NCBI GenBank assembly: GCA_036504995.1
Contig: DASXUG010000012.1
Span: 186,001 to 250,000, forward strand
Source: DASXUG01 sp036504995
GTDB lineage: Bacteria; Pseudomonadota; Gammaproteobacteria; Burkholderiales; Methylophilaceae
Direction: 5' to 3'
DNA length: 64,000 bases
Position numbers and translations under genes: made by a program. Below the pieces are notes generated by a model. That model saw only the letters and a list, made by a program, of their open reading frames with translations. It made no database searches and was not told the origin of the DNA. Position 1 is the stretch's first letter; every line of letters begins with the position of its first letter. Of this stretch, positions 52,038 to 61,023 are shown one piece after another.

Positions 52038-54878
52038 ATGGATGATGTATCTTCATCAAGTATTAGTTCACCTGCAGGCGCACTAAGTGCCGAATCAGCA
52101 CTATTAACCACACCACAAGCAACCCCTACACTACAAGTGATCCGTCGCAATGGCGCGGTGGTGGTTTTTCATCTCGATAAAATTAGCATTGCCATTACTA
52201 AAGCTTTTCTAGCAGTTGAAGGCAATCAAAGCGCGGCTTCGCAACGGGTGCGTGACCAAGTGGTAATTTTAAGCCAATTAGTGAATAACGCATTAATACG
52301 TCGATTACCTGCGGGCGGTGCGATTCATATTGAGGATATTCAAGACCAAGTTGAACTTGCACTGATGCGTAACGGCAACCACGACGTGGCGCGTGCCTAT
52401 GTGCTTTATCGAGAAAAGCGTAATGCTGAACGCGCTGCTGAAAAAATTACACATCCTGAACCAAGCCAAGCGATTAACGTGAATATTGATGGGAAATTGA
52501 CGCCTCTTGATATTAAGCAGCTCCATGCAATGGTCAGTGAAGCCTGTTTAAACTTAGGGGATGCAGTAAGCCCTAGCCTCGTCGTTGAGCAAGCGGTGCG
52601 CGATTTATACGACGGCATTCCATTTGCAGAAGTATATAAGGCACTCATTTTATCGGCTCGTAGCCTGATAGAAACTGAACCTGCCTACAACTATGTGACA
52701 GCACGCTTGCAGTTAGACTTGGTGCGTGCAGAGGTACTGGGCGAGCGTGTGAGCCATGCCGAAATGGATGCGCATTACACAGATTACTTTCCGCAATATA
52801 TCAAAATGGGTATTGATGCTGGCTTGCTAGATCACCGCTTAGCACAATTTGACTTAACTAAACTGGCAACAGCCTTGGTCAAGGAGCGCGATTTCCAGTT
52901 TGGCTATTTAGGTATACAAACTTTATATGACCGTTATTTTTTGCATATAGAAGAGCGCCGTATCGAGTTGCCACAAATCTTTTTTATGCGCGTGGCTATG
53001 GGTTTAGCAATTAACGAAATAGATCGCGAAAGCCGCGCGATTGAGTTCTACAACGTGCTTTCAAGTTTTGACTTTATGAGCTCTACACCAACGCTGTTTA
53101 ATGCTGGCACTTTGCATTCGCAGTTATCAAGCTGCTACTTAACCACGGTAAACGATGATTTAGACAGCATTTATCAAGGTATTAAAGAAAATGCCTTACT
53201 ACAAAAATTCGCAGGCGGCTTGGGTAACGATTGGACACCAGTACGTTCGCTAGGCGCGCGCATCAAAGGTACCAATGGCAAAAGCCAAGGCGTTATTCCA
53301 TTCTTAAAAGTGGTCAATGATACGGCGGTTGCAGTCAACCAAGGCGGCAAACGTAAAGGCGCTGTTTGCGGCTATTTGGAGACTTGGCATTTAGACATTG
53401 AAGAGTTTCTGGATTTGCGCAAAAACACAGGGGATGACCGCCGTCGCACGCATGATATGAATACTGCGCACTGGATTCCAGATTTGTTTATGCGCCGCGT
53501 GACAGAGCAGGGTGAATGGACATTGTTCTCACCATCGGACGTGCCAGATTTGCATGATAAATACGGTAAAGCCTTTGAAGCGGCTTATGTAGCGTATGAG
53601 CGTCGTGCAGACAGTGGCGAAATAAAGCTATTTAAGCGCGTGCCAGCCTTGCAGTTGTGGCGAAAAATGCTTTCGATGCTGTTTGAAACAGGCCACCCTT
53701 GGATTACGTTCAAAGACCCTTGTAATATTCGCTCACCACAGCAACATGTAGGGGTAGTGCATAGTTCTAATCTTTGCACTGAAATTACGCTGAATACTTC
53801 TGATACTGAAATTGCCGTATGTAATTTAGGTTCAGTTAACCTGATGGCGCACCTCAAACAAGAAAATGGGAAGCTAGCATTAGACAAACCCAAGCTTGAA
53901 GCGACAATCAATGTTGCAATGCGCATGCTGGATAATGTAGTAGATATTAACTTTTACCCTGTCGGCAAGGCACGTAACTCGAATACACGCCATCGCCCAG
54001 TGGGATTAGGCATCATGGGCTTTCAAGATGCATTACATGCGCTAAGAATCCCCTATGCCTCGCAAGAGGCCATCGAATTTGCCGACAACTCCATGGAAAT
54101 CATTTGTTTCTGTGCGTATTGGGCTTCTACCAATCTGGCAGAGGAGCGTGGTGCATACTCTAGCTTTAAAGGTAGCTTATGGGATCAAGGCATTCTGCCA
54201 ATAGACACGCTGGATTTGTTATTAAATGAGCGTGGTGGCAACGTAGAAGTAAATAGAACAAAAACGTTAGATTGGGATGCGCTTCGTAGCCGAATTAAAC
54301 AAGTGGGCATGCGTAATTCCAATTGCGTAGCGATTGCGCCGACAGCAACTATTTCTAATATTGTAGGAGTGGCTGCCAGCATCGAGCCTGAATATCAAAA
54401 TCTATACGTTAAATCTAATTTGTCTGGTGAGTTTACTATTGTAAATGAGCAATTGGTAAGCGACCTCAAATTGCGTGGACTTTGGGATGCGGTAATGGTG
54501 TCTGATTTAAAATATTTTGATGGCTCACTACAAAAAATTGACCGCGTACCAGATGATTTAAAACAGCTATACGCAACCGCGTTTGATGTTGATCCCACTT
54601 GGTTGATTGAAGCGGCATCCCGCCGTCAAAAATGGATAGACCAAGCGCAATCGCTCAACCTGTACTTTGCCGTGCCATCTGGTAAAAAGCTAAACGACAC
54701 TTATCTGCTGGCTTGGCAACGTGGTTTAAAAACCACCTATTACTTACGCTCATTAGGTGCAACAGCAGCAGAGAAATCGACAGGGTCAGGCGGGGAGTTG
54801 AATGCGGTTTCATCAGGTTTAGAAGAGGCACCGAAAATGTGTTCGATTGATAACCCTGAGTGCGAGTCTTGCCAATAG
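52038..54878 (+). CDS. nrdA: Class Ia ribonucleotide reductase, large (alpha) subunit
   Basis: A 946-residue alpha subunit reducing ribonucleoside diphosphates to deoxy forms. The N-terminal ATP-cone (about residues 30-125; LQVIRRNGAVVVFHLDKI) is followed by the barrel with SSTPTLFNAGTL, LSSCYL (active-site Cys), NLCTEI (radical Cys region) and NLGSVNL. The C-terminal CSIDNPECESC carries the redox-active cysteine pair. The start ATG 52038 has GGGAG before it; the frame extends upstream into the riboswitch and this part is not coding. A longer-than-usual Ser/Thr-rich N-terminus precedes the ATP-cone. nrdB follows after 126 bases. Confidence 0.96.
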   Translation: MDDVSSSSISSPAGALSAESALLTTPQATPTLQVIRRNGAVVVFHLDKISIAITKAFLAVEGNQSAASQRVRDQVVILSQLVNNALIRRLPAGGAIHIEDIQDQVELALMRNGNHDVARAYVLYREKRNAERAAEKITHPEPSQAINVNIDGKLTPLDIKQLHAMVSEACLNLGDAVSPSLVVEQAVRDLYDGIPFAEVYKALILSARSLIETEPAYNYVTARLQLDLVRAEVLGERVSHAEMDAHYTDYFPQYIKMGIDAGLLDHRLAQFDLTKLATALVKERDFQFGYLGIQTLYDRYFLHIEERRIELPQIFFMRVAMGLAINEIDRESRAIEFYNVLSSFDFMSSTPTLFNAGTLHSQLSSCYLTTVNDDLDSIYQGIKENALLQKFAGGLGNDWTPVRSLGARIKGTNGKSQGVIPFLKVVNDTAVAVNQGGKRKGAVCGYLETWHLDIEEFLDLRKNTGDDRRRTHDMNTAHWIPDLFMRRVTEQGEWTLFSPSDVPDLHDKYGKAFEAAYVAYERRADSGEIKLFKRVPALQLWRKMLSMLFETGHPWITFKDPCNIRSPQQHVGVVHSSNLCTEITLNTSDTEIAVCNLGSVNLMAHLKQENGKLALDKPKLEATINVAMRMLDNVVDINFYPVGKARNSNTRHRPVGLGIMGFQDALHALRIPYASQEAIEFADNSMEIICFCAYWASTNLAEERGAYSSFKGSLWDQGILPIDTLDLLLNERGGNVEVNRTKTLDWDALRSRIKQVGMRNSNCVAIAPTATISNIVGVAASIEPEYQNLYVKSNLSGEFTIVNEQLVSDLKLRGLWDAVMVSDLKYFDGSLQKIDRVPDDLKQLYATAFDVDPTWLIEAASRRQKWIDQAQSLNLYFAVPSGKKLNDTYLLAWQRGLKTTYYLRSLGATAAEKSTGSGGELNAVSSGLEEAPKMCSIDNPECESCQ

Positions 54879-54898
54879 TTTAAATAAAACACCAAATC

Positions 54899-54981
54899 CG
54901 TCATACCGACGAAAGCCGGAATCCAACGACTTTCCATATAACGTTAAGTCATTGGATTCCGTGTCAAGCACAGAATGACAG
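54899..54981. repeat. REPIN-like inverted repeat pair between nrdA and nrdB
   Basis: The left arm (starting CGTCATACCGACG at 54899) and right arm (ending CAGAATGACAG at 54981) are divergent inverted copies sharing CGGAATCCAA-TGACTT-like inner ends and GTCATNC outer ends. They are degenerate relatives of the 8651-8849 and 51501-51532 elements, inserted within the nrdAB operon. Confidence 0.7.
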
Positions 54982-55004
54982 CCCAGAATTAAGGAAAATA
55001 AAAT

Positions 55005-56135
55005 ATGCTTTCATTTGAAGATGAAGTTTACCTAGAACCAGTTAAGCCGCAATTTGTAGCTGCACCAGCAACTGAAGTTAAATTAGCACCGTTGGCTGCC
55101 AATCAGCCAACGCATTCAGGCCGTGTGAACGCCTCCGACAAACGCATGATCAATGGTCAAACTGATGTGAATCAACTAGTACCATTTAAGTATCACTGGG
55201 CGTGGGATAAATATTTAGCTGGCTGCGCCAATCATTGGATGCCACAAGAAGTTTCCATGAGCCGCGATATCGCACAGTGGAAAGACAGCACTGCACTAAC
55301 AGAGGATGAGCGCTTAATTGTAAAGCGCAATCTGGGTTTTTTTACCACGGCTGATTCACTGGCAGCCAACAATATCGTGCTCGGCACGTATCGCCACATT
55401 ACTGCACCAGAATGCCGCCAGTACTTGCTGCGTCAAGGTTTTGAAGAGGCGATTCATACGCATGCCTATCAATATATTGTAGAGAGTTTGGGCTTAGACG
55501 AAAGCGAAGTATTTAATGCCTACCAAGAAATACCTAGCATTAAAGCCAAAGATGATTTCTTAATTCCGTTTATCAACACGCTGACTGACCCTAACTTCAA
55601 AACAGGCACGTCAGAAGCTGACCAACAATTGCTACGCTCACTCATCGTATTTGCCTGCATTATGGAAGGTTTATTTTTCTACGTGGGTTTTGTGCAGATT
55701 CTAGCGCTTGGTCGCCAAAATAAAATGCAGGGGGCAGCCGAACAATACCAATACATTCTGCGCGATGAATCCATGCACTGTAATTTCGGGATTGATGTAA
55801 TTAATACCATCAAGCTTGAAAACCCACATTTATGGACAGCCGAATTTAGAGACGAAATCAAAACACTCATACAACACGGCGTTGAACTGGAATACCAATA
55901 CGCCGAAGCTACCATGCCCCGTGGCGTGCTAGGTTTAAATGCAACGATGTTTAAAGAGTATCTACGCTTTATTGCCAACCGCCGCTGCCAGCAAATTGGT
56001 TTGGATGCATTGTACCCTGGCGCAAATAATCCATTCCCTTGGATGAGTGAAATGATGGACTTAAAGAAAGAGAAAAACTTCTTTGAAACGCGTGTCACTG
56101 AGTATCAAACAGGTGGGGCGTTAAGCTGGGAATAA
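55005..56135 (+). CDS. nrdB: Class Ia ribonucleotide reductase, small (beta) subunit
   Basis: A 376-residue ferritin-fold subunit carrying the diiron-tyrosyl radical cofactor. The metal ligands are visible in sequence: TEDERLIVKRNLGFF, EFxxH-like ECRQYLLRQGFEEAIHTHAYQY, then MEGLFFY and RDESMHCNFG (Glu, His). It pairs with nrdA in one operon under the cobalamin riboswitch. The N-terminal 45 residues are low-complexity and not conserved. Confidence 0.96.
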   Translation: MLSFEDEVYLEPVKPQFVAAPATEVKLAPLAANQPTHSGRVNASDKRMINGQTDVNQLVPFKYHWAWDKYLAGCANHWMPQEVSMSRDIAQWKDSTALTEDERLIVKRNLGFFTTADSLAANNIVLGTYRHITAPECRQYLLRQGFEEAIHTHAYQYIVESLGLDESEVFNAYQEIPSIKAKDDFLIPFINTLTDPNFKTGTSEADQQLLRSLIVFACIMEGLFFYVGFVQILALGRQNKMQGAAEQYQYILRDESMHCNFGIDVINTIKLENPHLWTAEFRDEIKTLIQHGVELEYQYAEATMPRGVLGLNATMFKEYLRFIANRRCQQIGLDALYPGANNPFPWMSEMMDLKKEKNFFETRVTEYQTGGALSWE

Positions 56136-56268
56136 GGGCTAACTGGTCAATAAACCTTAAAACTGTGACTAGAAAAATATAAAACCGAAATACCAAATAG
56201 CTCTGATAAAAGCAACGCGAGGTATTATGGCAATATATTCACTATAATCAAAACAGAGGTTGCAACAT

Positions 56269-56844
56269 ATGGTTGGCATTCTATTAGCGGCTGGCTTTTC
56301 TAGACGGTTTGGGGCATCTAACAAACTTTTACAAGCTTTACCTGATGGGTGCCCTATCGGGCTGGCGGCCGCTAAGCGACTTGTTGCAGCTATCCCACTT
56401 TCGATTGCTATCGTTAGGCCGGAAAATAAGGCGCTAGCGCAGTTGTTGCAAGAGGCTGGACTGAAGGTGTTTTGCTGTGGGGAGCAAGACACAGAAATGG
56501 CAGACAGCCTATCTGCAGCAGTAAAACTGTCTGCTGACTTTAGCGAGTCTAACGATGGCTTTATGATTGCACTGGCAGATATGCCATATATTGACTCTCT
56601 GACCATAGTGGCGATAGCGGCTAAACTTAGAGAAGGCGCGGCCATCGTTGTACCTACTTATCAAGGCAAGCGGGGTCACCCTGTCGGGTTTTCTGCCAAA
56701 TTTCGCGCCGAGCTTGAGAACTTGCATGGCGATGAGGGCGCGCGATCGATACTTAAACGTTACCCAGAAGACATTATCTTTCTTGAGTGTGATGACGCTG
56801 GGATCCTGGCCGATATTGACACACCAGCAGACTTGAGACTTTAA
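56269..56844 (+). CDS. MocA-like molybdenum cofactor nucleotidyltransferase
   Basis: A 191-residue MobA/MocA-type NTP transferase. The N-terminal GILLAAGFSRRFGASNKLLQALP nucleotide signature, IALADMPYIDS and the C-terminal YQGKRGHPVGFSAKF match MocA, the CTP:molybdopterin cytidylyltransferase that prepares cytosine-dinucleotide cofactor for xanthine-oxidase-family enzymes. It converges with xdhC three bases away and lies beside the molybdenum hydroxylase genes it would serve. I chose ATG 56269 over TTG 56260. Confidence 0.86.
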   Translation: MVGILLAAGFSRRFGASNKLLQALPDGCPIGLAAAKRLVAAIPLSIAIVRPENKALAQLLQEAGLKVFCCGEQDTEMADSLSAAVKLSADFSESNDGFMIALADMPYIDSLTIVAIAAKLREGAAIVVPTYQGKRGHPVGFSAKFRAELENLHGDEGARSILKRYPEDIIFLECDDAGILADIDTPADLRL

Positions 56845-56847
56845 GTG

Positions 56848-57831
56848 TTAGGCTGCGCAATAGGCATAGATTGGATTTGCGGTATTAGCCTTTAATTGTT
56901 GCGCTCTCACTTGAATAAGTTCGGCAAGTATCGCCACCGCGATTTCAGCGGGTGTGCGACTGCCGATAGATAGACCGACGGGCCCATGCAATGTCGCAAT
57001 CTCTGATTCACTCAGGTCAAACATGCGCATACGCTCACGTCGTTTCTCCTGATTTTTGATTGAACCCAGCGCCCCCACGTAGAATGCATTGGACTTGAGC
57101 GCTTCGAGTAATGCCATATCATCCAGCTTAGGGTCGTGGGTGACGGCAACAATCGCTGTATATGCATCGGGATTGATATCTAGCACGGCATCGTCAGGCA
57201 TTTCGTAAATCCACTCCACACCCTCTACGTGCCACTCGGCACGAATTTCCTCACGCGGATCACAAATCAGCACCTCAAAATCCAGTGCTTGCGCCATGCT
57301 TGCCAACACAGAGCCAAGCTGGTTAGCACCAATAATCAGCAAGCGCCATTGTGGACCAAAGTAGCTATGAAACCAGTCGCCATCGATTCTTGGCGGCCCC
57401 TCAGGTAGCACTTGGTTAATCTTTGCTTGTCCTGTACTCAGATTAACAGAGCGTTTGATCAACTTACGTTGCTCAATACTTTTTAGCAGCGACGATAAGT
57501 GTACTGAATCAGTTAACGGCTCCACAAATATCTGCAAACGACCGCCACATGGAATACCAAAGCGATGCGCATCATCATTGCTCACGCCGTATTCCACTAC
57601 CGTTGGTGTCTGCGGTAATTCCTGATGGCGCGCCTTGTCTGCGAGGTCATCTTCAATACAGCCGCCCGACACCGAGCCCACAAGATGTCCATCTTCGCGC
57701 ACCACCAGTAATGCGCCAGGCAGACGTGGTGCTGACCCCCAAGTGTGTATCACGGTAAATAAATGCGCCTTATAGCCGCTATCTAGCCATTCGATAGCGC
57801 GGCTTAGCACTTCCCAATCAAGCGATTTCAT
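56848..57831 (-). CDS. XdhC/CoxI-family maturation protein
   Basis: A 327-residue protein with an XdhC_CoxI domain (HTWGSAPRLPGALLVV, SVSGGCIEDDL) and a C-terminal Rossmann XdhC_C domain (LLIIGANQLGSVLASMAQAL, AVTHDPKLDD, LHGPVGLSIGSRTPAEIAVAI). XdhC proteins bind and sulfurate the molybdenum cofactor and insert it into xanthine-oxidase-family enzymes. The ATG 57831 follows directly after the stop of the large-subunit gene (57836); an upstream in-frame start overlapping that gene is not used. Confidence 0.88.
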   Translation of the reverse strand: MKSLDWEVLSRAIEWLDSGYKAHLFTVIHTWGSAPRLPGALLVVREDGHLVGSVSGGCIEDDLADKARHQELPQTPTVVEYGVSNDDAHRFGIPCGGRLQIFVEPLTDSVHLSSLLKSIEQRKLIKRSVNLSTGQAKINQVLPEGPPRIDGDWFHSYFGPQWRLLIIGANQLGSVLASMAQALDFEVLICDPREEIRAEWHVEGVEWIYEMPDDAVLDINPDAYTAIVAVTHDPKLDDMALLEALKSNAFYVGALGSIKNQEKRRERMRMFDLSESEIATLHGPVGLSIGSRTPAEIAVAILAELIQVRAQQLKANTANPIYAYCAA

Positions 57832-57835
57832 TTTT

Positions 57836-60013
57836 CTAAACCAGTTGATCCCCAATTGGCAGAGTACGTATGCGCTTGCCTGTCGCTGCAAAAATTGCAT
57901 TGGTAACAGCTGGTGCTACAGGCGGTAGGCCTGGCTCACCGACGCCCCCCATTTTTTCAGCACTTTGCACAATATAGACTTCTACCTTAGGCATGTCAGC
58001 CATGCGCATGACCTTATAGTCATGGAAATTTGATTGCTCTACCCTGCCATTTTTGAAGGTAATCTCACTTTGCATGGCAGCACCAAGGCCAAAGGAAATA
58101 GACGATTCCATCTGTGCTTTCAGTGAATCTGGATTGACCGCCAAGCCACAATCAATCGCGCAGACCATACGATGTACCTTGACTACACCTTTATCTACTG
58201 AAACCTCTGCAACCTGTGTCACAAAGCTGCCAAAAGATTCATGCACTGCAATCCCGCGGAATACACCTTTAGGTAAGGTTTTACCCCAGCCAGCTTTCTC
58301 TGCGGCCAAGTTTAGCGCAGCCAAGTGTCGCGGGTGGTCTTTCAGTAACTCACGACGATAATCTAAGGAGTCTTTTCCTGCAGCATGTGCCAGCTCATCA
58401 ATCAAGCTCTCCATGACAAAAGCAGAATGACTATGCCCAACAGAACGCCACCAAAGTATAGGCACACCAGTTTTTGGCGTGTGCAGGCTGACAAGATGAT
58501 TGGGCGTGCCTTTTACATAAGGGGAGTCTGCAACGCCCTCTACAGAGGTTGCATCAATTCCATCTTTAATTAAAAAGGCTTCAAAGGGTGTCCCTAATAT
58601 AATGGACTGGCCTACCGCGGTATGCTCCCATGTGATTGGTAACCCTTTAGCATCAACCCCAACTTTAACTTGATGTAAGTACATCGGGCGATAGTATCCA
58701 CCTTTCACATCATCCTCACGGCTCCACACGGTTTTCACAGGAACACCCGCCGCTTTAGCTACCTGAACCGCTTCTGAGACAAAGTCTGCCGCTGGGTTTG
58801 CACGTCTGCCAAAACCACCACCAAGGAATAAGGTGTTTATCTTGACCTGCTCAGGCTTTAATCCAAGAATTTTCGCAGCAGCTAGTTGGTCGGTACCCTG
58901 CATTTGCGTACCCGTCCAAATTTCACAGGCGTCTTTAGTAATTTTCACTGAGCAATTGAGTGGCTCCATCGGCGAGTGCGCTAAATACGGTAAAACATAT
59001 TCTGCTTCAATCGTTTTTTTGGCTTTAGATGCAGCCGTTTTAAGGTCACCAGCTTTAGCCGCCGTTAATCCTTGGGTAGTCGCCATTTTACGGTACTCAT
59101 TGAGTAAAGCTTTTGAATCTAAACCAGCGTTTGGCCCTAGATTCCATTCCACTTTGAGCGCATCACGCCCTTTTTTTGCTGCCCAATAGTTGTCTGCAAT
59201 TACTGCTACCCCTGTCGGTACTTGCACTACCTGATGTACGCCTTTAATTTTTTTTGCAGCACTCGCATCAAAAGACTTCACTGATCCGCCAAATACGGGA
59301 GAGCGAGCGACCATCGCGGTCATCAAGCCATCAAAGTGTATATCTTGACCGAAGATTGCCGTACCGTTAATTTTTTCAGGGCCATCCAGACGCTTAGTGG
59401 CCTTGCCAATGATTTTCCAGTCTTTTGGCTCTTTGAGCGTCACCGCTTTGGGGGTCTCCAGCTTAGCCGCAGCTTCCGCTAAATCGCCATAACTGACTTT
59501 TTTATCGCCACTAATGGCAAAACCATTTTCTGTTTTGATACTTTCAGCCGCCACACCTAATTGCTGCGCGGCTGCACTGACTAATAGCGCGCGCGTTAAA
59601 GCGCCAGCTTGACGATAACGGTCAAACTCTGACCACGTAGTTGAAGAGCCACCCGTGATTTGAATGCCATAGGCAGTATGAATATAAGCAGGCGCGGCGG
59701 GCGCATGCACAACTTTAATTTTGCTCCAGTCCGCATCCAACTCCTCTGCAATTAGCATTGGCAGAGTTGTCCAAATGCTTTGCCCCATTTCACTGTGGGC
59801 CAACATAACGGTAATCGTATTATCTGTCCCAATGTGTAAATAGGCATTAGGCGTCGGAAGCTTTTTGCCTTCTTCGCCTGCATTCGCATCTGAAATACCT
59901 GGCAATACAAAGCGTTTGGCATTGGGAATAGAAAAGGCAATCACCAAGCCGCCAACAGCCAATGCGGTAGCTTTAATAAAAGTGCGTCTGGAAATATTTA
60001 AAGGTAAGTTCAT
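57836..60013 (-). CDS. Molybdopterin-binding aldehyde/isoquinoline oxidoreductase large subunit (IorB type)
   Basis: A 725-residue periplasmic enzyme of the xanthine-oxidase family. It starts with a Tat signal (NISRRTFIKATALAVGGL). The molybdopterin-binding LGGGFGRRANPAADF and the catalytic Glu in GGVGEPGLPPVAPAV are present. The layout matches IorB/isoquinoline 1-oxidoreductase beta-subunit relatives that lack an FAD subunit and pass electrons via the partner iron-sulfur subunit to the quinone or cytochrome pool. The substrate is unknown; annotated relatives include aldehyde and N-heterocycle oxidoreductases. Operon: iron-sulfur subunit, this gene, then XdhC. Confidence 0.9.
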   Translation of the reverse strand: MNLPLNISRRTFIKATALAVGGLVIAFSIPNAKRFVLPGISDANAGEEGKKLPTPNAYLHIGTDNTITVMLAHSEMGQSIWTTLPMLIAEELDADWSKIKVVHAPAAPAYIHTAYGIQITGGSSTTWSEFDRYRQAGALTRALLVSAAAQQLGVAAESIKTENGFAISGDKKVSYGDLAEAAAKLETPKAVTLKEPKDWKIIGKATKRLDGPEKINGTAIFGQDIHFDGLMTAMVARSPVFGGSVKSFDASAAKKIKGVHQVVQVPTGVAVIADNYWAAKKGRDALKVEWNLGPNAGLDSKALLNEYRKMATTQGLTAAKAGDLKTAASKAKKTIEAEYVLPYLAHSPMEPLNCSVKITKDACEIWTGTQMQGTDQLAAAKILGLKPEQVKINTLFLGGGFGRRANPAADFVSEAVQVAKAAGVPVKTVWSREDDVKGGYYRPMYLHQVKVGVDAKGLPITWEHTAVGQSIILGTPFEAFLIKDGIDATSVEGVADSPYVKGTPNHLVSLHTPKTGVPILWWRSVGHSHSAFVMESLIDELAHAAGKDSLDYRRELLKDHPRHLAALNLAAEKAGWGKTLPKGVFRGIAVHESFGSFVTQVAEVSVDKGVVKVHRMVCAIDCGLAVNPDSLKAQMESSISFGLGAAMQSEITFKNGRVEQSNFHDYKVMRMADMPKVEVYIVQSAEKMGGVGEPGLPPVAPAVTNAIFAATGKRIRTLPIGDQLV

Positions 60014-60023
60014 GTCTGGCTCC

Positions 60024-60482
60024 TTAAGCTAATTTATTCGCAGCTTCGTGGATAGCCGCACGAATTCTTGGGTAAGTCCCGCAGCGACAGATGTTGCCGC
60101 TCATTGCCGCATCAATCTCTTCATCCGTTGGCTTTTGATTGCTACTGAGTAAAGCGGTTGCCGCCATGATTTGACCAGATTGACAGTAGCCACATTGCAC
60201 TACATCAACGCTACTCCATGCTGCTTGCACAGCCTGGCCGACTTTGTCATTTTGCATATGTTCAATGGTGGTGATTTTTTTACCGACGGCGGCAGTGACT
60301 GGTGTTAGGCAAGAGCGTATGGCTTGACCATCAAGATGCACGGTACAAGCCCCGCACTGCGCCATGCCGCAACCAAACTTGGTACCTGTCAGATGCATAA
60401 CATCGCGCAATGCCCACAATATTGGCATATCTTCTGGTGCGTCAATCTGTACGTCTTGGTTGTTAATATTCAAAGTGATCAT
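60024..60482 (-). CDS. 2Fe-2S subunit of the molybdenum hydroxylase (IorA type)
   Basis: A 152-residue protein with two [2Fe-2S] clusters: the plant-ferredoxin-type ligands in GCGMAQCGACTVHLDG and RSC, and the C-terminal helical-domain ligands CGYCQSGQ and CRCGTYPRI. No signal peptide, as expected for a subunit co-exported with its Tat partner. First gene of the operon, 11 bases before the large subunit. Confidence 0.94.
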   Translation of the reverse strand: MITLNINNQDVQIDAPEDMPILWALRDVMHLTGTKFGCGMAQCGACTVHLDGQAIRSCLTPVTAAVGKKITTIEHMQNDKVGQAVQAAWSSVDVVQCGYCQSGQIMAATALLSSNQKPTDEEIDAAMSGNICRCGTYPRIRAAIHEAANKLA

Positions 60483-60739
60483 GTTGGATGTCCTTTATTT
60501 ATCTCGATGTAGCCTGGTCCTAATTGATTGCGCCATGTCAGTAATCTATTAGAGAATTTAGCAGCAACTTATATCGCTGTTGCATACTATCGCACAGTGT
60601 TAGCTATCATGGTGTGGAATAATTTGGAATTGAGAATTCCAAATTTCGGATCAATCCACCTGGAAAAATTCGCTAGGGAAAATTCACTTACAGCGTTCTT
60701 ACTTTACTAAACAAGTTACCACTGCCTATCGTTGGACAG

Positions 60740-61018
60740 TTAGCCCCCGCTTAGGGCTTGGAAGATATAAACGGTTCCATCCTCTGGTACAAAATCCGAG
60801 AGTGTTTTCTTATCCACCACGGTCGCATCATTGATACATAAATTAACATGCCGACGCAGCGCACCCTGTTCATCAAGCACATAGTCAGTAAAGCCTGGGG
60901 CAATCCCGTTAACAGCGACTAAAATTTCGGCGACAGAGCTAGCTGGTACCGTAATCGTTCTGTTCTCCAATATTGGAAAGAACCGATAAAGATGCTGAGT
61001 CATTTTTACGCTAGGCAC
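60740..61018 (-). CDS. MoaD/ThiS-like ubiquitin-fold protein
   Basis: A 92-residue beta-grasp protein. The N-terminal PSVKMTQHLYRFF strand, VPASSVAEILVAVNGIAPGF and the end VYIFQALSGG (diglycine terminus) are typical of MoaD-type sulfur carriers. The GTG start at 61018 is used because the pattern M-P-x-V-x-x-T-x-x-L at the N-terminus matches relatives; an ATG at 61003 is the alternative. It begins five bases after the stop of the beta-propeller gene, so the two form a tight pair. An adenylating partner (MoeB/ThiF-like) is not nearby. Role in cofactor synthesis or protein tagging is unknown. Confidence 0.85.
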   Translation of the reverse strand: MPSVKMTQHLYRFFPILENRTITVPASSVAEILVAVNGIAPGFTDYVLDEQGALRRHVNLCINDATVVDKKTLSDFVPEDGTVYIFQALSGG

Positions 61019-61023
61019 GTTAT

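Noticed and set aside
57832..57900. Longer XdhC overlapping the large-subunit gene by 65 bases
   Set aside because: The additional residues lack family similarity and a non-overlapping ATG at 57831 fits XdhC homologues.
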